This document shows, in pieces, positions 29,680 through 40,030 of a DNA stretch of 64,000 nt. Below the pieces are notes generated by a model that saw only the letters and a list, made by a program, of their open reading frames with translations, ran no database searches and was not told the origin of the DNA. A program made the translations under genes and the position numbers. The first letter of the stretch is position 1; every line of letters starts with the position of its first letter. The DNA comes from Tranzscheliella williamsii. Its lineage: Eukaryota; Basidiomycota; Ustilaginomycetes; Ustilaginales; Ustilaginaceae. The DNA lies in NCBI GenBank assembly GCA_023212725.1, contig JALBYF010000019.1, positions 62,001 through 126,000 on the forward strand, given 5' to 3'.

Positions 29680-30725
29680 AACTGGCGCAGCTCGCGCCCT
29701 GTAACATACACCTCCATCAACCGAGCCGCCTAGCCGCTCTGCACCTCGCTCGCAGACCGCTGATGGGGAAAGGAAGCCTGCCACCTGATGCGACCTGAGG
29801 AAAGTGACGGTTTCGTCGTCGGCAGTGACTCGCAGCCAGCGGCATTACACCATGCTGCCATGGCTGTCGGCCTCAGCGGACGTCGTCACTGAGATGGCGC
29901 TCAGCTGACAGTCCTGCGGTTTCGCCATACAAACGCGTTTCCGGATGTAAAGCCTTTACGCCCAACCCCCTTTAGCCATTAATGGCTACTCGCGTTCGAT
30001 TCCTGGGGCGTAGTACGGACTCTAGCACAAACTAGAAAGCGACTTATAACGGCTTCAGATGCACGCTCTATTCACCCGCTTTTAGACAGTTTCGCGTTGC
30101 TTACAGCACCGCACGCGGTCAATTCAAAACGGTATACATGAATATGGGAGGAGGGGCCCGCAAATACAAGCCGTGACTACCTGCTAGCGAGATGCCGATT
30201 ACCATGCAACTTGGCTCTTTTTTGACACTAGTACCGACTTAGGATTCCGATACAAATACGTACTTTGCCAGGTAGAAAGGCTGCATTGAGGGTTCCCGTT
30301 TGCTGCCATATACTTACTCTATGGCACTCTCTCGCCGCTGCGCTCCTCTTCTCACCGTACTTCGACGCTCGACGCTCTGTCTCCGGCTCTCTTGCCATAA
30401 CGACCCAGGGAAGACGTAACGGTAGCGACTCTCGGCATCTGATACGCCGCACAGATGCTGCGCGAGACTGCCTCCTTGAAACAGCCTCTGTCTTGACGAA
30501 CAAACGATCCAGCCGCGCCCGCCATTTTAGCGACCAATATGTCATATCTTCAGCTCCTCTGATACCCTTGGCTGACCAGCTTAGTCCGTGCCGTCATCAT
30601 CCGGTTCTGCACCGTGCCCACATCACCGTGTGTCACCAACGGCTCGTCAGTGTCGGCTTGACTCATACCCTGTGCGCTCCTCTGCAGCCACACTGCTCGT
30701 GTCTGTTGACTTCTCGCTTGCGGCC
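29680..30725. other. Intergenic region and leader of the RasGEF gene
   Basis: About 1.05 kb. The part between about 29930 and 30250 is noticeably richer in A and T than its surroundings. The frame of the RasGEF stays open upstream of its ATG to about 30588 but has no earlier ATG. No inverted repeat or known element was found. Confidence 0.4.
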
Positions 30726-33700
30726 ATGGCCCCCACTGCACGCCCCATCGACGGTGCCGTCGCTGTGCCTCTCCCTAGCTCGCGGTCATCGCCATCAAAG
30801 CATCCGGCTGCGTTGGCTCCTCTAGATGTAGAAACGTCCAACTGGAATGCCGTCAAGATCATTGCTTCTCAGCACAGCATCCCGCTCGGCCTACTTGAGC
30901 AGATCCGCGACGCTACCGCTGCCACAGATCAGCACGGCCACAATGGCGACGATGACTTTGACTTTGACGGCGACGGCGAAGGCAACGACTACGGAATTGG
31001 CACTCCATACCATATTACAGCAACACGCATCAGCAATGGCCGCATTCTGTACCGCTTCCGTTCCAGGCAGGGCGTGTCCAACGATCCGAACAGCCACGGT
31101 GCAGCGGCCAATCATGATCATCTTGCTTCTCCGAAAGGCTTGCCCCGGTCTAGTTCCGCGGGTATGGTCGATAGCCATCGTGATTTTGTCCCTGTCCCTC
31201 CGCCCCATGGTTCCGCTAGAAACGGACTTGGTACGGGCCTCCTTCGTATGGCTGGCAACCTCTCTCTCAAGCAGTCCAAATCCATTCCCGTGCTTCGGCG
31301 CAAGCCATCGCGATCCTCCGCTTCGCCTCCCATGCCCCTATCCAACGACTTGTACTCCCATGCGGGCACGTCTACTTCCACGCATATCGGCGTCCCTGCC
31401 TCCCCACGCAACCCTTCATCCGGTTCCGTGCCGACCAGCCGGGAGCCGAAGATCGTTGGAGCTGACCGCGCAGCATCTTTGTCATCTGCCGACAAGTCCG
31501 TCCCTATGATGCGTGCTGACAGCACGCCAGTCCAAGGCGCATACGCTAACCGCCACGTCGTACTGGAAGAGGGTGACGTCCTTGGCGCTATCCTCGGTTT
31601 GAGGCATGCTGAGATCCGGTCCAAGGGCAAGGGCAAAGCCAGCGTCCTCCCTCCTTCTGACCCTTCCCCTTCTAGTGCTTCTGGCAACGCGCAACCGCAC
31701 CACACTGTCTTCGGCATCGAAACGCGTCCTGACGCCGCCGTCACCGACGAAGGCCCAGCTGCCGACTATCATCCACCGCCATTCGGTGCAGATCTGCTTA
31801 TGCGTTTCGAGTCTTCGTCCGACTCAATACCCAAAAAACGCCTGGCACGTGCCTCAGTCGGTGGCTCTGCCCAACAACGACCAGCGGATCAGCTGCTTCC
31901 TGAGCTGGAGCTTGGTTCGAGATTTGCCAAGTCTCCCCGCTTGCATCAGCTGAGAGAAGCGCCCTCCTTCGAATCGAACACCTCCGATGGCACCGCACGC
32001 GGCGAACCTTCCGACGGAGTGGAGCAGTTCCCCGTGGAGCTACGTCCTTACCTCCTCACCTCGGAAGATGGCAGCCTCATTGTCAGCGAAGCTCTGATCT
32101 ACGATGTGCTACAGTACTATCGCCGTCCCACTGTCTCCGCTATGACAGCCCGTCAACGCAAAGACAGCACTCCGTTGCATAGGCGCTTCCATTCCGCGGA
32201 TCTTATTGCCAGCCTGCACGGCAGCGGCACGGTGGAAGATGCACAAAGACATATGATTGCACAAGCGCAGGCCCTGCCTACATCAGCCGCGCCGGGCGAC
32301 GACCCTCGCTTTGCTGTCTGGGCGGTGCGGAGCAATAAGGATGACGGCTCCTTTATCATCAGCAACCGCTTTGGCGAGACCGACGCTGCCTTTTCCGCAT
32401 ATGCTGACGGTACCGATGTTTCGGACGCCAAGCCACGCACAGGAAAAGGCGGCTCCGGCCCCGGCACACCAGCCACACGCTCCTTTAGTTCTGCATCCGC
32501 TCGCCATTCCGTCGGCTCCGGTGTATCCAGCTCGTCCTCCCAGCGCGATGCGCTCATCTTCCCGCCCGGCAAGCCGGCTCTATTGGCTGCTTCTGCTGCT
32601 CGTATCGTCGCCGAGTTCACTGCTGAGATCGACCAGCCGTTCCTGACCGACTTCTTCTACACCTATCGCGAGTATCTCTCGCCCGCCGATCTGCTCCGGC
32701 TTCTCATCCTGCGATTCGAATGGGCGATCTCTGAGACGGACTCTGCTGAAGATGAGGCACGACGTAGGATTGTCCGCGTCAGAACCTATGTTGTATTCAA
32801 GTACTGGCTGCTTCACCACTTCGAACACGACTTCCTCCCGAACCGAGCCCTTCGGCAGCGGCTAACAACGTGGCTGAACCAGATGGCCAAGGATGACCGC
32901 ATCACAGACAGAGCCGCCGACGCCAACATCATCAACAGCCTACGTAAGGTGGTGCGAGGACTCAAGGACACCTACTCGCATGCTGGAGTCGGCGGCCTCC
33001 TCCTGCATGATGCCGGAAGAGTGACAGAACAGAGAAAGGCAAGGAAAAACGACAGTCTCTCCACTGCGGGCTCGGCCTCCCATGATTCCGAGCCCAGCCC
33101 AAGCCTCGCCGGAAGTGGAGCATCTGTCGATGAGATGAAGATGTCTACGTCTACCTCTGCTACCTCGATTACGGAAGATGTCAACCTGGACTTTTCCGAC
33201 GACCAGGCTTCTCCAAAGGCACATCCCCATCCACCTGCTCCAGGCGGTTCCATCGAGTCGTCGCCCAAGCAGGCGAGACAGGAGATGAGCGGGGCGCGCG
33301 CGGCTCAGAAAGCCGCTGCTGAATTCGTCATCCTCTCGCCTAAGCAAACAGCCCCGCCTACCACGCGCGCCTCTAGGGCCTCTTTGGTCCCCTCAAGCAT
33401 CCATCACAACAGCCATACATCACCCCCCGCGCCGCTTCCAAATCCTTCTAGCGCACTGTCGCGGGCCTTTGTTCACACGGTGGGGCGTATTTCCCGCTTT
33501 AAGCGAGTTCTGGGCAGCCGTGGTCTCGGCCTCGATACAAGTCACGAGTTCGACGTCGACCTCAGTGATTGCAATGATCTGCTCTTCGTCAAAGGAGGGC
33601 TGGAAAGTTTGCTCCAATACTTTGAGCTCGACCAGGCCCGAATGCAGGCATCCTCTCAGTCGGCCGCTCCTGCATTTCAGCGACCGGCAACTCTACCAGA

Positions 33701-36215
33701 AGAGGAAGAGGAAGATCCGACAAGCCACGTCTCTGGGTCAAGCACAGGCCATGAGGAGACACCCAGTCTGGCAGGCGCATCCACGGGTCGATCGACGCCT
33801 GCTAGCTCTATCGACCTGACAGCGCAGGTGCCCAAAGATCCAGCCGGCGTGCCGGACAGTTTGGAAGGCCTGGGTATCTCCACTGACGCTTCTGAAAACT
33901 CTCGGCCGCGGCAGACGGCGTTAGGGCTCGATCATGGACCGCTGAGGCTGATCAAGCGCTCGGTAGATTTTACCGGCGAACAGGACCATCTGCACCACAT
34001 GACAAGCGATCAGACTTTGCGCTCAGTGTCTCGCATGTCCCAGGAGGTGGGTCCCCACTCTGGCACGACAGCAGCCGAGTCGCGGCGGTTGTCGTCTTGC
34101 GCATCGTTTGGGGCAAGCTCTAGCCGAGTTCGCATGTCCTTGCGAGGGTCGGTGATGAGCGGACAGGGACCGCGTATCGTTCAGATCGACGATATCGATC
34201 TTTCGAGCGACGAAGATGACTATGCCGTGCGGCGTGCCCTTCGGCGACTGCCAGGTGCTCGCGACCTTCGACAGGCCAACACGATCAAGGGGCTTGAGGT
34301 GATGGCTCCTCGGCGATCTAGCATGGACTCGATGGCTTCGTCCATGTACCAACATGCGCTTGGCACTTCTGCTTTCTCAGCCGGTACTGGCGTCTTGCCC
34401 CGGCGCCTCAAATTCGAATCGGCGGGCGAAGACGAGGTGCGACAGATGAGCCTTGAGAAGAGCCTGCAGCCGCCTGCGGTGATTGGCACGGTTCAGACCG
34501 AAATGCTCGACCCGGATGAGGCCCTGCAGGGCTACGAGCTGGTCAAGGGCTTCAACTTGGACGACATCGAGAGCGACGAAGACGAACCCGGTGATGTGGA
34601 AGCAGCTCTGCGGAGGCTCGAAGGAATCATTGACGAGGACCGGCAGAAGCAAAAGACAAAGAAGGTGGAGAGACTATGGCAGCGTTCCCTCGCTCGCAAT
34701 GCCAAAACAGAGGATGACAAGGAAGGGGAGGACGAGGATCACCAAGCATCGTCCTCGCCACGGCACTCGAAGGCCGATCGGACGCTGTCCTCATCTTACC
34801 AGGGCGGCTTCAGCGAAGACGGCGACCGCTCTTTGTCGATTATCTCTTCCACATCAGATAACGGACGCTCTGACGCCCAGCAATCATTGCCACGGGCACG
34901 TGTCGTGTCGGACGCAGGCGCGGGATCCTTCCTGGACCTGCGCGAGAGCGCCACCACCTCAGAATCAGCGCAGAACGGGTTGGACGCGCTGCCGCGGCCG
35001 AGCTTGTCGCCTCACCCTGCGGCGGTCGGCCCTGGCACGCAACCTCGGCCATCGGATGCGAGCGGATGGGTCCCTCCACGGGAATGGGGCCGCGTTTCCC
35101 TGGACAAAACGCATCAGCGGCCTCCGACGCATACACCCAACCCTGTGCCTTCGCCCAAGGCGGCGATCTCCCGGCTGGCACCGCCTGTCCACCGATCCTT
35201 CCTGCTCTCGTTCCGCTCAGAGACGATCGCTCGGCAGATGTGCTTGATCGAAGCCGAGCTGCTACGTTCAGTGTCGTGGGACGAGCTGGCGTCGTCGCGG
35301 TGGAAAGAACGGCGATATGGCTCCGAGGTGACTGACTGGGAGGTCTTTTACCGCGACCGGGTCCGCGATCGGTTGGAGGCGCAGCGGCTGGGCCACGTCT
35401 ACGAGGAACGGTCCGTCGAGGCGATCGTCTCGCGGTTCAACTTGACTTCGAACTGGGTGGCGAGCGAGGTGGTGCTGACGCAGAGCATCGAGGAGCGCGT
35501 GGCGGTGATCTGCAAGCTGATCCGGGTGGCGTGGAAGTGCTACCTGCAGTCGAACTTTGCATCGCTAGCGCAGATCATCTTTGGACTGAGTACGCCCTGG
35601 GTAGAGCGGCTACGGCGAACGTGGAGCCGGGTGGGCTTCTACGAGATGAGGATCTGGCGGGACCTCAACTCGTTTGTTGGGCCGCGCAACAACTTTCGGC
35701 ATCTACGCAATGCCATGTTCCAGCTGGTGGACGGCGTCGCCAGTCTGGAAGAAGAGAGCGCCTCGTCCGGAGGATCATCGATGGCCGAATCGAGCGGCTC
35801 GAATGCGGGCGCTAAGGCGATGCGGGGATGCATTCCGTTCTTTGGCCTCTTCCTTTCCGATTTGATGGTCAACGATGCGCTGCCTACGTATCTGGACCCG
35901 ACCTCGCCCACGCTTCCAGCCAGGTTTGTGCTGGGCGAAGGCGAGGGCATCAACGCGACGATGCGACTCGCCGACCCAGAGGCGTTCTCAGCGCTGGCCC
36001 CGCTGCCGCCCACGGTGGAGCTGGAGCCGCTGATCAACGTGCTCAAGCTGCGAAGCACGGCGCGCGTCATCAAGCAAATCTCGGCCTTCCAGCAGGTGGC
36101 CAAGAACTACACCGCCATCTTCGAGGCCGAGAAGGGCGCCTACGTGCGCTGCCTCAAGATCCGTTGCCTCCCCGGCGAGCTCCTGGCCCGCCTCAGCCAC
36201 ATGGCCGAGCCCTGA
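30726..36215 (+). CDS. Large Lte1-like Ras guanine nucleotide exchange factor
   Basis: An intronless frame of 1829 residues from ATG 30726, which has a strong context (GCGGCCATGGCC). A RasGEF N-terminal domain lies at about 617-740 (FTAEIDQPFLTDFFYTYREY) and the CDC25-type catalytic domain at about 1488-1820 (FRSETIARQMCLIEAELLRS, FNLTSNWVASEVV, MRIWRDLNSFVGPRNNF). About 750 acidic, Ser-rich residues separate the two, an arrangement like fungal Lte1/Efc25 rather than compact Cdc25. By family knowledge such proteins activate Ras-type GTPases or regulate mitotic exit and polarity. An acidic tract (DDDFDFDGDGEGN) lies near residue 80. The target GTPase cannot be told from sequence. The N-terminal 600 residues have no recognisable domain. 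Confidence 0.85.
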   Translation: MAPTARPIDGAVAVPLPSSRSSPSKHPAALAPLDVETSNWNAVKIIASQHSIPLGLLEQIRDATAATDQHGHNGDDDFDFDGDGEGNDYGIGTPYHITATRISNGRILYRFRSRQGVSNDPNSHGAAANHDHLASPKGLPRSSSAGMVDSHRDFVPVPPPHGSARNGLGTGLLRMAGNLSLKQSKSIPVLRRKPSRSSASPPMPLSNDLYSHAGTSTSTHIGVPASPRNPSSGSVPTSREPKIVGADRAASLSSADKSVPMMRADSTPVQGAYANRHVVLEEGDVLGAILGLRHAEIRSKGKGKASVLPPSDPSPSSASGNAQPHHTVFGIETRPDAAVTDEGPAADYHPPPFGADLLMRFESSSDSIPKKRLARASVGGSAQQRPADQLLPELELGSRFAKSPRLHQLREAPSFESNTSDGTARGEPSDGVEQFPVELRPYLLTSEDGSLIVSEALIYDVLQYYRRPTVSAMTARQRKDSTPLHRRFHSADLIASLHGSGTVEDAQRHMIAQAQALPTSAAPGDDPRFAVWAVRSNKDDGSFIISNRFGETDAAFSAYADGTDVSDAKPRTGKGGSGPGTPATRSFSSASARHSVGSGVSSSSSQRDALIFPPGKPALLAASAARIVAEFTAEIDQPFLTDFFYTYREYLSPADLLRLLILRFEWAISETDSAEDEARRRIVRVRTYVVFKYWLLHHFEHDFLPNRALRQRLTTWLNQMAKDDRITDRAADANIINSLRKVVRGLKDTYSHAGVGGLLLHDAGRVTEQRKARKNDSLSTAGSASHDSEPSPSLAGSGASVDEMKMSTSTSATSITEDVNLDFSDDQASPKAHPHPPAPGGSIESSPKQARQEMSGARAAQKAAAEFVILSPKQTAPPTTRASRASLVPSSIHHNSHTSPPAPLPNPSSALSRAFVHTVGRISRFKRVLGSRGLGLDTSHEFDVDLSDCNDLLFVKGGLESLLQYFELDQARMQASSQSAAPAFQRPATLPEEEEEDPTSHVSGSSTGHEETPSLAGASTGRSTPASSIDLTAQVPKDPAGVPDSLEGLGISTDASENSRPRQTALGLDHGPLRLIKRSVDFTGEQDHLHHMTSDQTLRSVSRMSQEVGPHSGTTAAESRRLSSCASFGASSSRVRMSLRGSVMSGQGPRIVQIDDIDLSSDEDDYAVRRALRRLPGARDLRQANTIKGLEVMAPRRSSMDSMASSMYQHALGTSAFSAGTGVLPRRLKFESAGEDEVRQMSLEKSLQPPAVIGTVQTEMLDPDEALQGYELVKGFNLDDIESDEDEPGDVEAALRRLEGIIDEDRQKQKTKKVERLWQRSLARNAKTEDDKEGEDEDHQASSSPRHSKADRTLSSSYQGGFSEDGDRSLSIISSTSDNGRSDAQQSLPRARVVSDAGAGSFLDLRESATTSESAQNGLDALPRPSLSPHPAAVGPGTQPRPSDASGWVPPREWGRVSLDKTHQRPPTHTPNPVPSPKAAISRLAPPVHRSFLLSFRSETIARQMCLIEAELLRSVSWDELASSRWKERRYGSEVTDWEVFYRDRVRDRLEAQRLGHVYEERSVEAIVSRFNLTSNWVASEVVLTQSIEERVAVICKLIRVAWKCYLQSNFASLAQIIFGLSTPWVERLRRTWSRVGFYEMRIWRDLNSFVGPRNNFRHLRNAMFQLVDGVASLEEESASSGGSSMAESSGSNAGAKAMRGCIPFFGLFLSDLMVNDALPTYLDPTSPTLPARFVLGEGEGINATMRLADPEAFSALAPLPPTVELEPLINVLKLRSTARVIKQISAFQQVAKNYTAIFEAEKGAYVRCLKIRCLPGELLARLSHMAEP

Positions 36216-37864
36216 CACGCCAGCCGCTTTGCCTCCTTTCTCTTGCTTTCCGTATACCCACCCTATCTACACCTCTCCCTTTCCTTCCCTTTCCCTGACC
36301 CATGTCTTGGCCTGTACCACCTCCTGCTGCCCTCCTGCTGCCCTCCTGCTGCCCTCCTGCTGCCCTGCATTGTTGTCGTCTTGCGCAATTTCTACGCTCT
36401 TTACAGAAACACCCAACCGGCGAGCGCAGGCTCTGTAGCAGAGCGATCTGGAACGGGGTGCTCGAGCAAAAATGTGCGGTCCATTGCCCAGATGTGAGGC
36501 AAGTGACTGAGCCTGAGGGCTTCACCAAGTAATTAAGGCAAGAAACGGATGGCAAAAGAAGATACCGAGGCATCGCCCGCGAGGATCTACCAAGGTTTCA
36601 AGAAGCGCCGCGCGCGCGAGAGCGAGAGCGAAGTGACGAGAAGTGGAGTTGACCTGCCAAGGATGTTCTCCAGGCGGACGAAGGTGGTGAGCTCGCCGAA
36701 GAGGCGCTTCGCAAATGGCAGCGCGAACGCCGGTGATGTTGCTGTGCGGTAGCAACGTTCAACAGCTACGGGACAGCACCCACATGTACAACAAAGTCGC
36801 CAGCACGGAATGTGAACGGACCAGAAACGTCTCCCCCCTTTCGCTCTATGCCCGACTGCATGGAGTTTCTCGACGGTAAGGCCGGCGACGACACCGAGAT
36901 CCGCTACGAAGCCGCCGAGGAGGTGATCATCCACAAGGGGTAGACTTTGCCCCGCACCACTCGCGCCTCGAGCTAAGCTGGACCAGGATGATCTGTAGCG
37001 TTCCAAGCTCAGCAATGTGGCTGCGTGCGGCGGGTTGGGCAAGGAACAGCTGCGGGACGATGACTCTAGTGCCTAACTGGCCTTGGAAGCTCGACCCTGA
37101 CAAGGCAAGTGATGCTGAAACGGAAAGACTCAACCCTGTATGGACCGGCTGCATGCACCGTTGAACAGGGGGAGCGGATTGCGACACGATGGCAATGGGT
37201 ACTGGCAAGGTGAACGGTGGCAACTCCAACATTTGCTCTCCGGGCGCTGCTTGGCGTGCCGGGTGGTAGGAGCAGCTAATCCTTGTCACCGTGACCAGGC
37301 ACCTGGAAACGTCTCGTTTCTGTGCGGTATGCCCTGGGATTACTCCACGGTGGTTGGCGAGGTGGGTACGTCTATGTAGGTTGCTGAACATGTCTTGATG
37401 CCAAGTGTTAGGTCTCCCGTGCCGCGATTCCACACCCGATCCTCAGATGACCCTCCGATCTCTTTGGTAAGACTGTGGGATGGAGCGCCCCTTTTCATGA
37501 GTTTCGGCGGCGTGGCGTGAGTGTGAGTGGCAGCGCTGCGGGTGTGAAATCGAGAATGCCGAGCGAGTTCTTTCTCGCTGTGCGTCTTGGCTTGCATGTT
37601 GGAAGGGGCGGTAGATGACGTGCTCGCCGCCTCGCCTGGCTTGGCGACATGTGGCGTGCCAGTGTGCTCCCTTCCGTGTCTCGGCCGTTGCGATGTCATG
37701 CGGCGTGGGACCATCTGGCGCAGATCGACGTTGGAGCGCCGGCGAGAGTTTCCTAGAGGTGCAGGGAATATGTAGCCGGCTTGGCTTATCTGTGCTCTAG
37801 CCTGGCCTTGACTCTGCCTCCTACCACGACAGCCTGCTGCCTTTGGGACCCGACGCGCGCCACC
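36216..37864. other. Intergenic region with scattered coding-like fragments
   Basis: About 1.65 kb. It contains an 11 bp minisatellite. Short fragments with coding-like codon use occur on both strands between 36549 and 36942, for example a 31-codon plus-strand frame at 36848-36943, but no splice pattern joined them into a convincing gene. Minus-strand frames overlapping the permease start are not supported. Confidence 0.35.
36321..36364 (+). repeat. 11 bp minisatellite, four copies
   Basis: Four perfect tandem copies of CTCCTGCTGCC, about 105 bases after the RasGEF stop codon and probably in its 3' untranslated region. Confidence 0.9.
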
Positions 37865-39653
37865 ATGTCCACACATGCACACGTCGGCGGCGAGCGCGGT
37901 GCGGGCGACGAGAGCCAGGTGCCTACGGATGCCATGTACGAGCAGCCGGTCTGGCGCGGCTCGTCGGACGGTGCAGCGGAGATGGAGGACGGGGAAAAGA
38001 GGAACTCGCCGTCCGAGGACGACGGGGTCCCGCGCGAGGAGTTGCGGCGTGCACTGCGGACGCGGCACATGGTGATGATCTCGATCGGCGGCATCATCGG
38101 CCCCGGCCTGCTGGTGGGCTCCGGCTCGGCACTGGCGTCCGCCGGCCCCGTCGGTGCATTGATCGCATTCGCTATCACCGGCGCCATCGTATACTTTGTG
38201 CTGCAGGCTCTCGGCGAAATGGCCACCCTCTTCGCCATCCGCGGCTCGTTCATCGAGTACGCCGGCCGCTGGGTCGACCCGGCACTCGGCTTCGTCACCG
38301 GCTGGATCTACTGGGAGCTCTGGATCTCGGTCCTCGCCAACGAGTACAACGCCGTCGCCATCGTCATCCGCTTCTGGGACGGCGCCCAGATCGTCCCCAC
38401 CGGCGCTTGGATCGCCATCTTTTGGGTCGTATTCATGTCCTTCTCCATGCTCGGCGTCCTGGCCTGGGGCGAGGCCGAGTTCATCCTGGCCACCATCAAG
38501 GTCCTCTTCATCGCCGTCTTCTTTATCCTGAGCATCGTCATCAACGTTGGCGGCGCAGGCGGCGATCAGGGCTACATCGGCTTCCGCTACTTCCGCGACC
38601 CGGGCCCCTTCAAGGGCACCGGCATTGACGCGCTCAACGGTATCGCCAAGATCCTCGTCGTCGCCGCCACCCTCTACGCCGGCACGGAGAGTGTCTGTCT
38701 GACCGCTGCCGAGGCCAAGAATCCGGCACGCTCGGTGCCGATTGCGATCCGCTCGGTCTTCTACCGCATCCTGATCCTCTATCTGGGCACCATCTTCTTT
38801 ATTGGGCTCAACATCCCCTCCGACGATGTGCAGCTTGTTTCAGCGGCGTCCAAGGCGGCTGCCTCGCCATTGACCATTGCCCTCCAGCGCGGCGGCATCC
38901 AGGCGGCCGCGTCCGTGATCAACGGGCTGATCATCCTCTCCGTCATTTCGGCCGGTAACTCGTCGCTCTACATTGCCTCGCGAACCCTCCAGTCGCTCGG
39001 CGCCACCGGCCGCGCTCCCAGCATCTTCGGCTGGACCACCAAGCGCGGCAAGGTCCCCGTCCCCGCGCTCGTCTTCTCCAATCTGGTCGCTCTCATCTCG
39101 CTCCTCTCGATCAACAACAGCGCCTCGCAGGTCTTCACCTACATCATCAACATCAGCGGTAAGCAGCTCGCAGCAGAGCTTCGCGTCTGCATGGTTCGCA
39201 TCGCTGACCTCCTTCTTGTGCCGCGGTGGGTCAGGTGTGTCAACCTTCCTCGTTTTTGCCAGCATCTGTCTGTGCCACATCCGCTTCCGCGCCGCGTGGG
39301 CGCATCAGGGGCACAGTGTCGACGAACTGCCCTTCCGCGCCTGGCTCTTCCCGTACGGGACGTGGACGGTGTTCGTGCTCAACATCATTCTCGTCTTTTT
39401 CCAGGGCTACACCACCTTCCTAACCCCGCGCAAGGCCGCCGACATTGTCGTCGCCTACATTGTGATCCCTGTCGCCGCCCTCCTCTATATCGGCTGGAAG
39501 CTCTACCACCGCACCTCCCTCGTCGCACTCGACCAGGTCGACCTCGACACCGCCCGCCGCCTCATCCACCACTTCGAACCCGACAGCCCCGCAACTCCAG
39601 CCGCGCCATGGTACCGCAGTCCCAAGAAGCTCCTCTCCCGCATCCTCGCCTAG
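37865..39653 (+). CDS. Amino-acid permease, YAT family, two exons
   Basis: Exons 37865-39158 and 39235-39653 (76 nt intron, GTAAGC to TCAG) encode 570 residues. After a polar 65-residue cytoplasmic N terminus the protein has the family entry motif RHMVMISIGGIIGPGLLVG, followed by hydrophobic segments consistent with 12 membrane spans. Family landmarks include GEMATLFAIRGSFIEYAGRW, GFVTGWIYWELW and AGTESVCLTAAEAKNPARSV. By family knowledge it imports amino acids across the plasma membrane by proton symport; whether the substrate is basic, general or GABA-like is not clear. The C-terminal cytoplasmic tail is short (PKKLLSRILA). Skipping the intron keeps ISG-VSTFLVFAS in frame inside a membrane span. 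It converges on the Mga2-like gene. Confidence 0.92.
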
Positions 39654-40030
39654 CCTCCACCGCTCACACCGCTTCCCCGCCGCCGTGCCCCCAATAGATT
39701 CTCCGCCCCCATTGGGCCCAGCGTACCAGTGCCCGTGTCGTAGTCGCACCTTGCCAGACGCACTGTCTCTTCGTACCGCGCCGTGCGAGAGCAGCGTGGA
39801 TTCGACTAGCATTGCCGCGGTGTCACGTCGTATGCAAACCGCATCAATAGTGGTACCACATCAGTTTCGGCTCGGTTCGGTTCGGCCCGGTCCATCAGAC
39901 AGAACAAGGAGGCTGAGAACAGTTCTAGAGTACAAAATTGAGATAGAATGGGCAAACGCTGCCAGCAGAGTAAAACAATCGACTCGATCCTAGGCGCGAA
40001 CGGAAGCGGAGACCAGCCCGGACCGCTTGG
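39654..40030. other. Convergent 3' intergenic region
   Basis: A 377-base stretch between the permease and the Mga2-like stop codons. It contains a short TTCGG pentamer run (39866-39890). Nothing else was recognised. Confidence 0.4.

Noticed and set aside
29930..30250. An AT-rich transposon remnant
   Set aside because: No inverted or direct repeats and no transposase-like frame were found.
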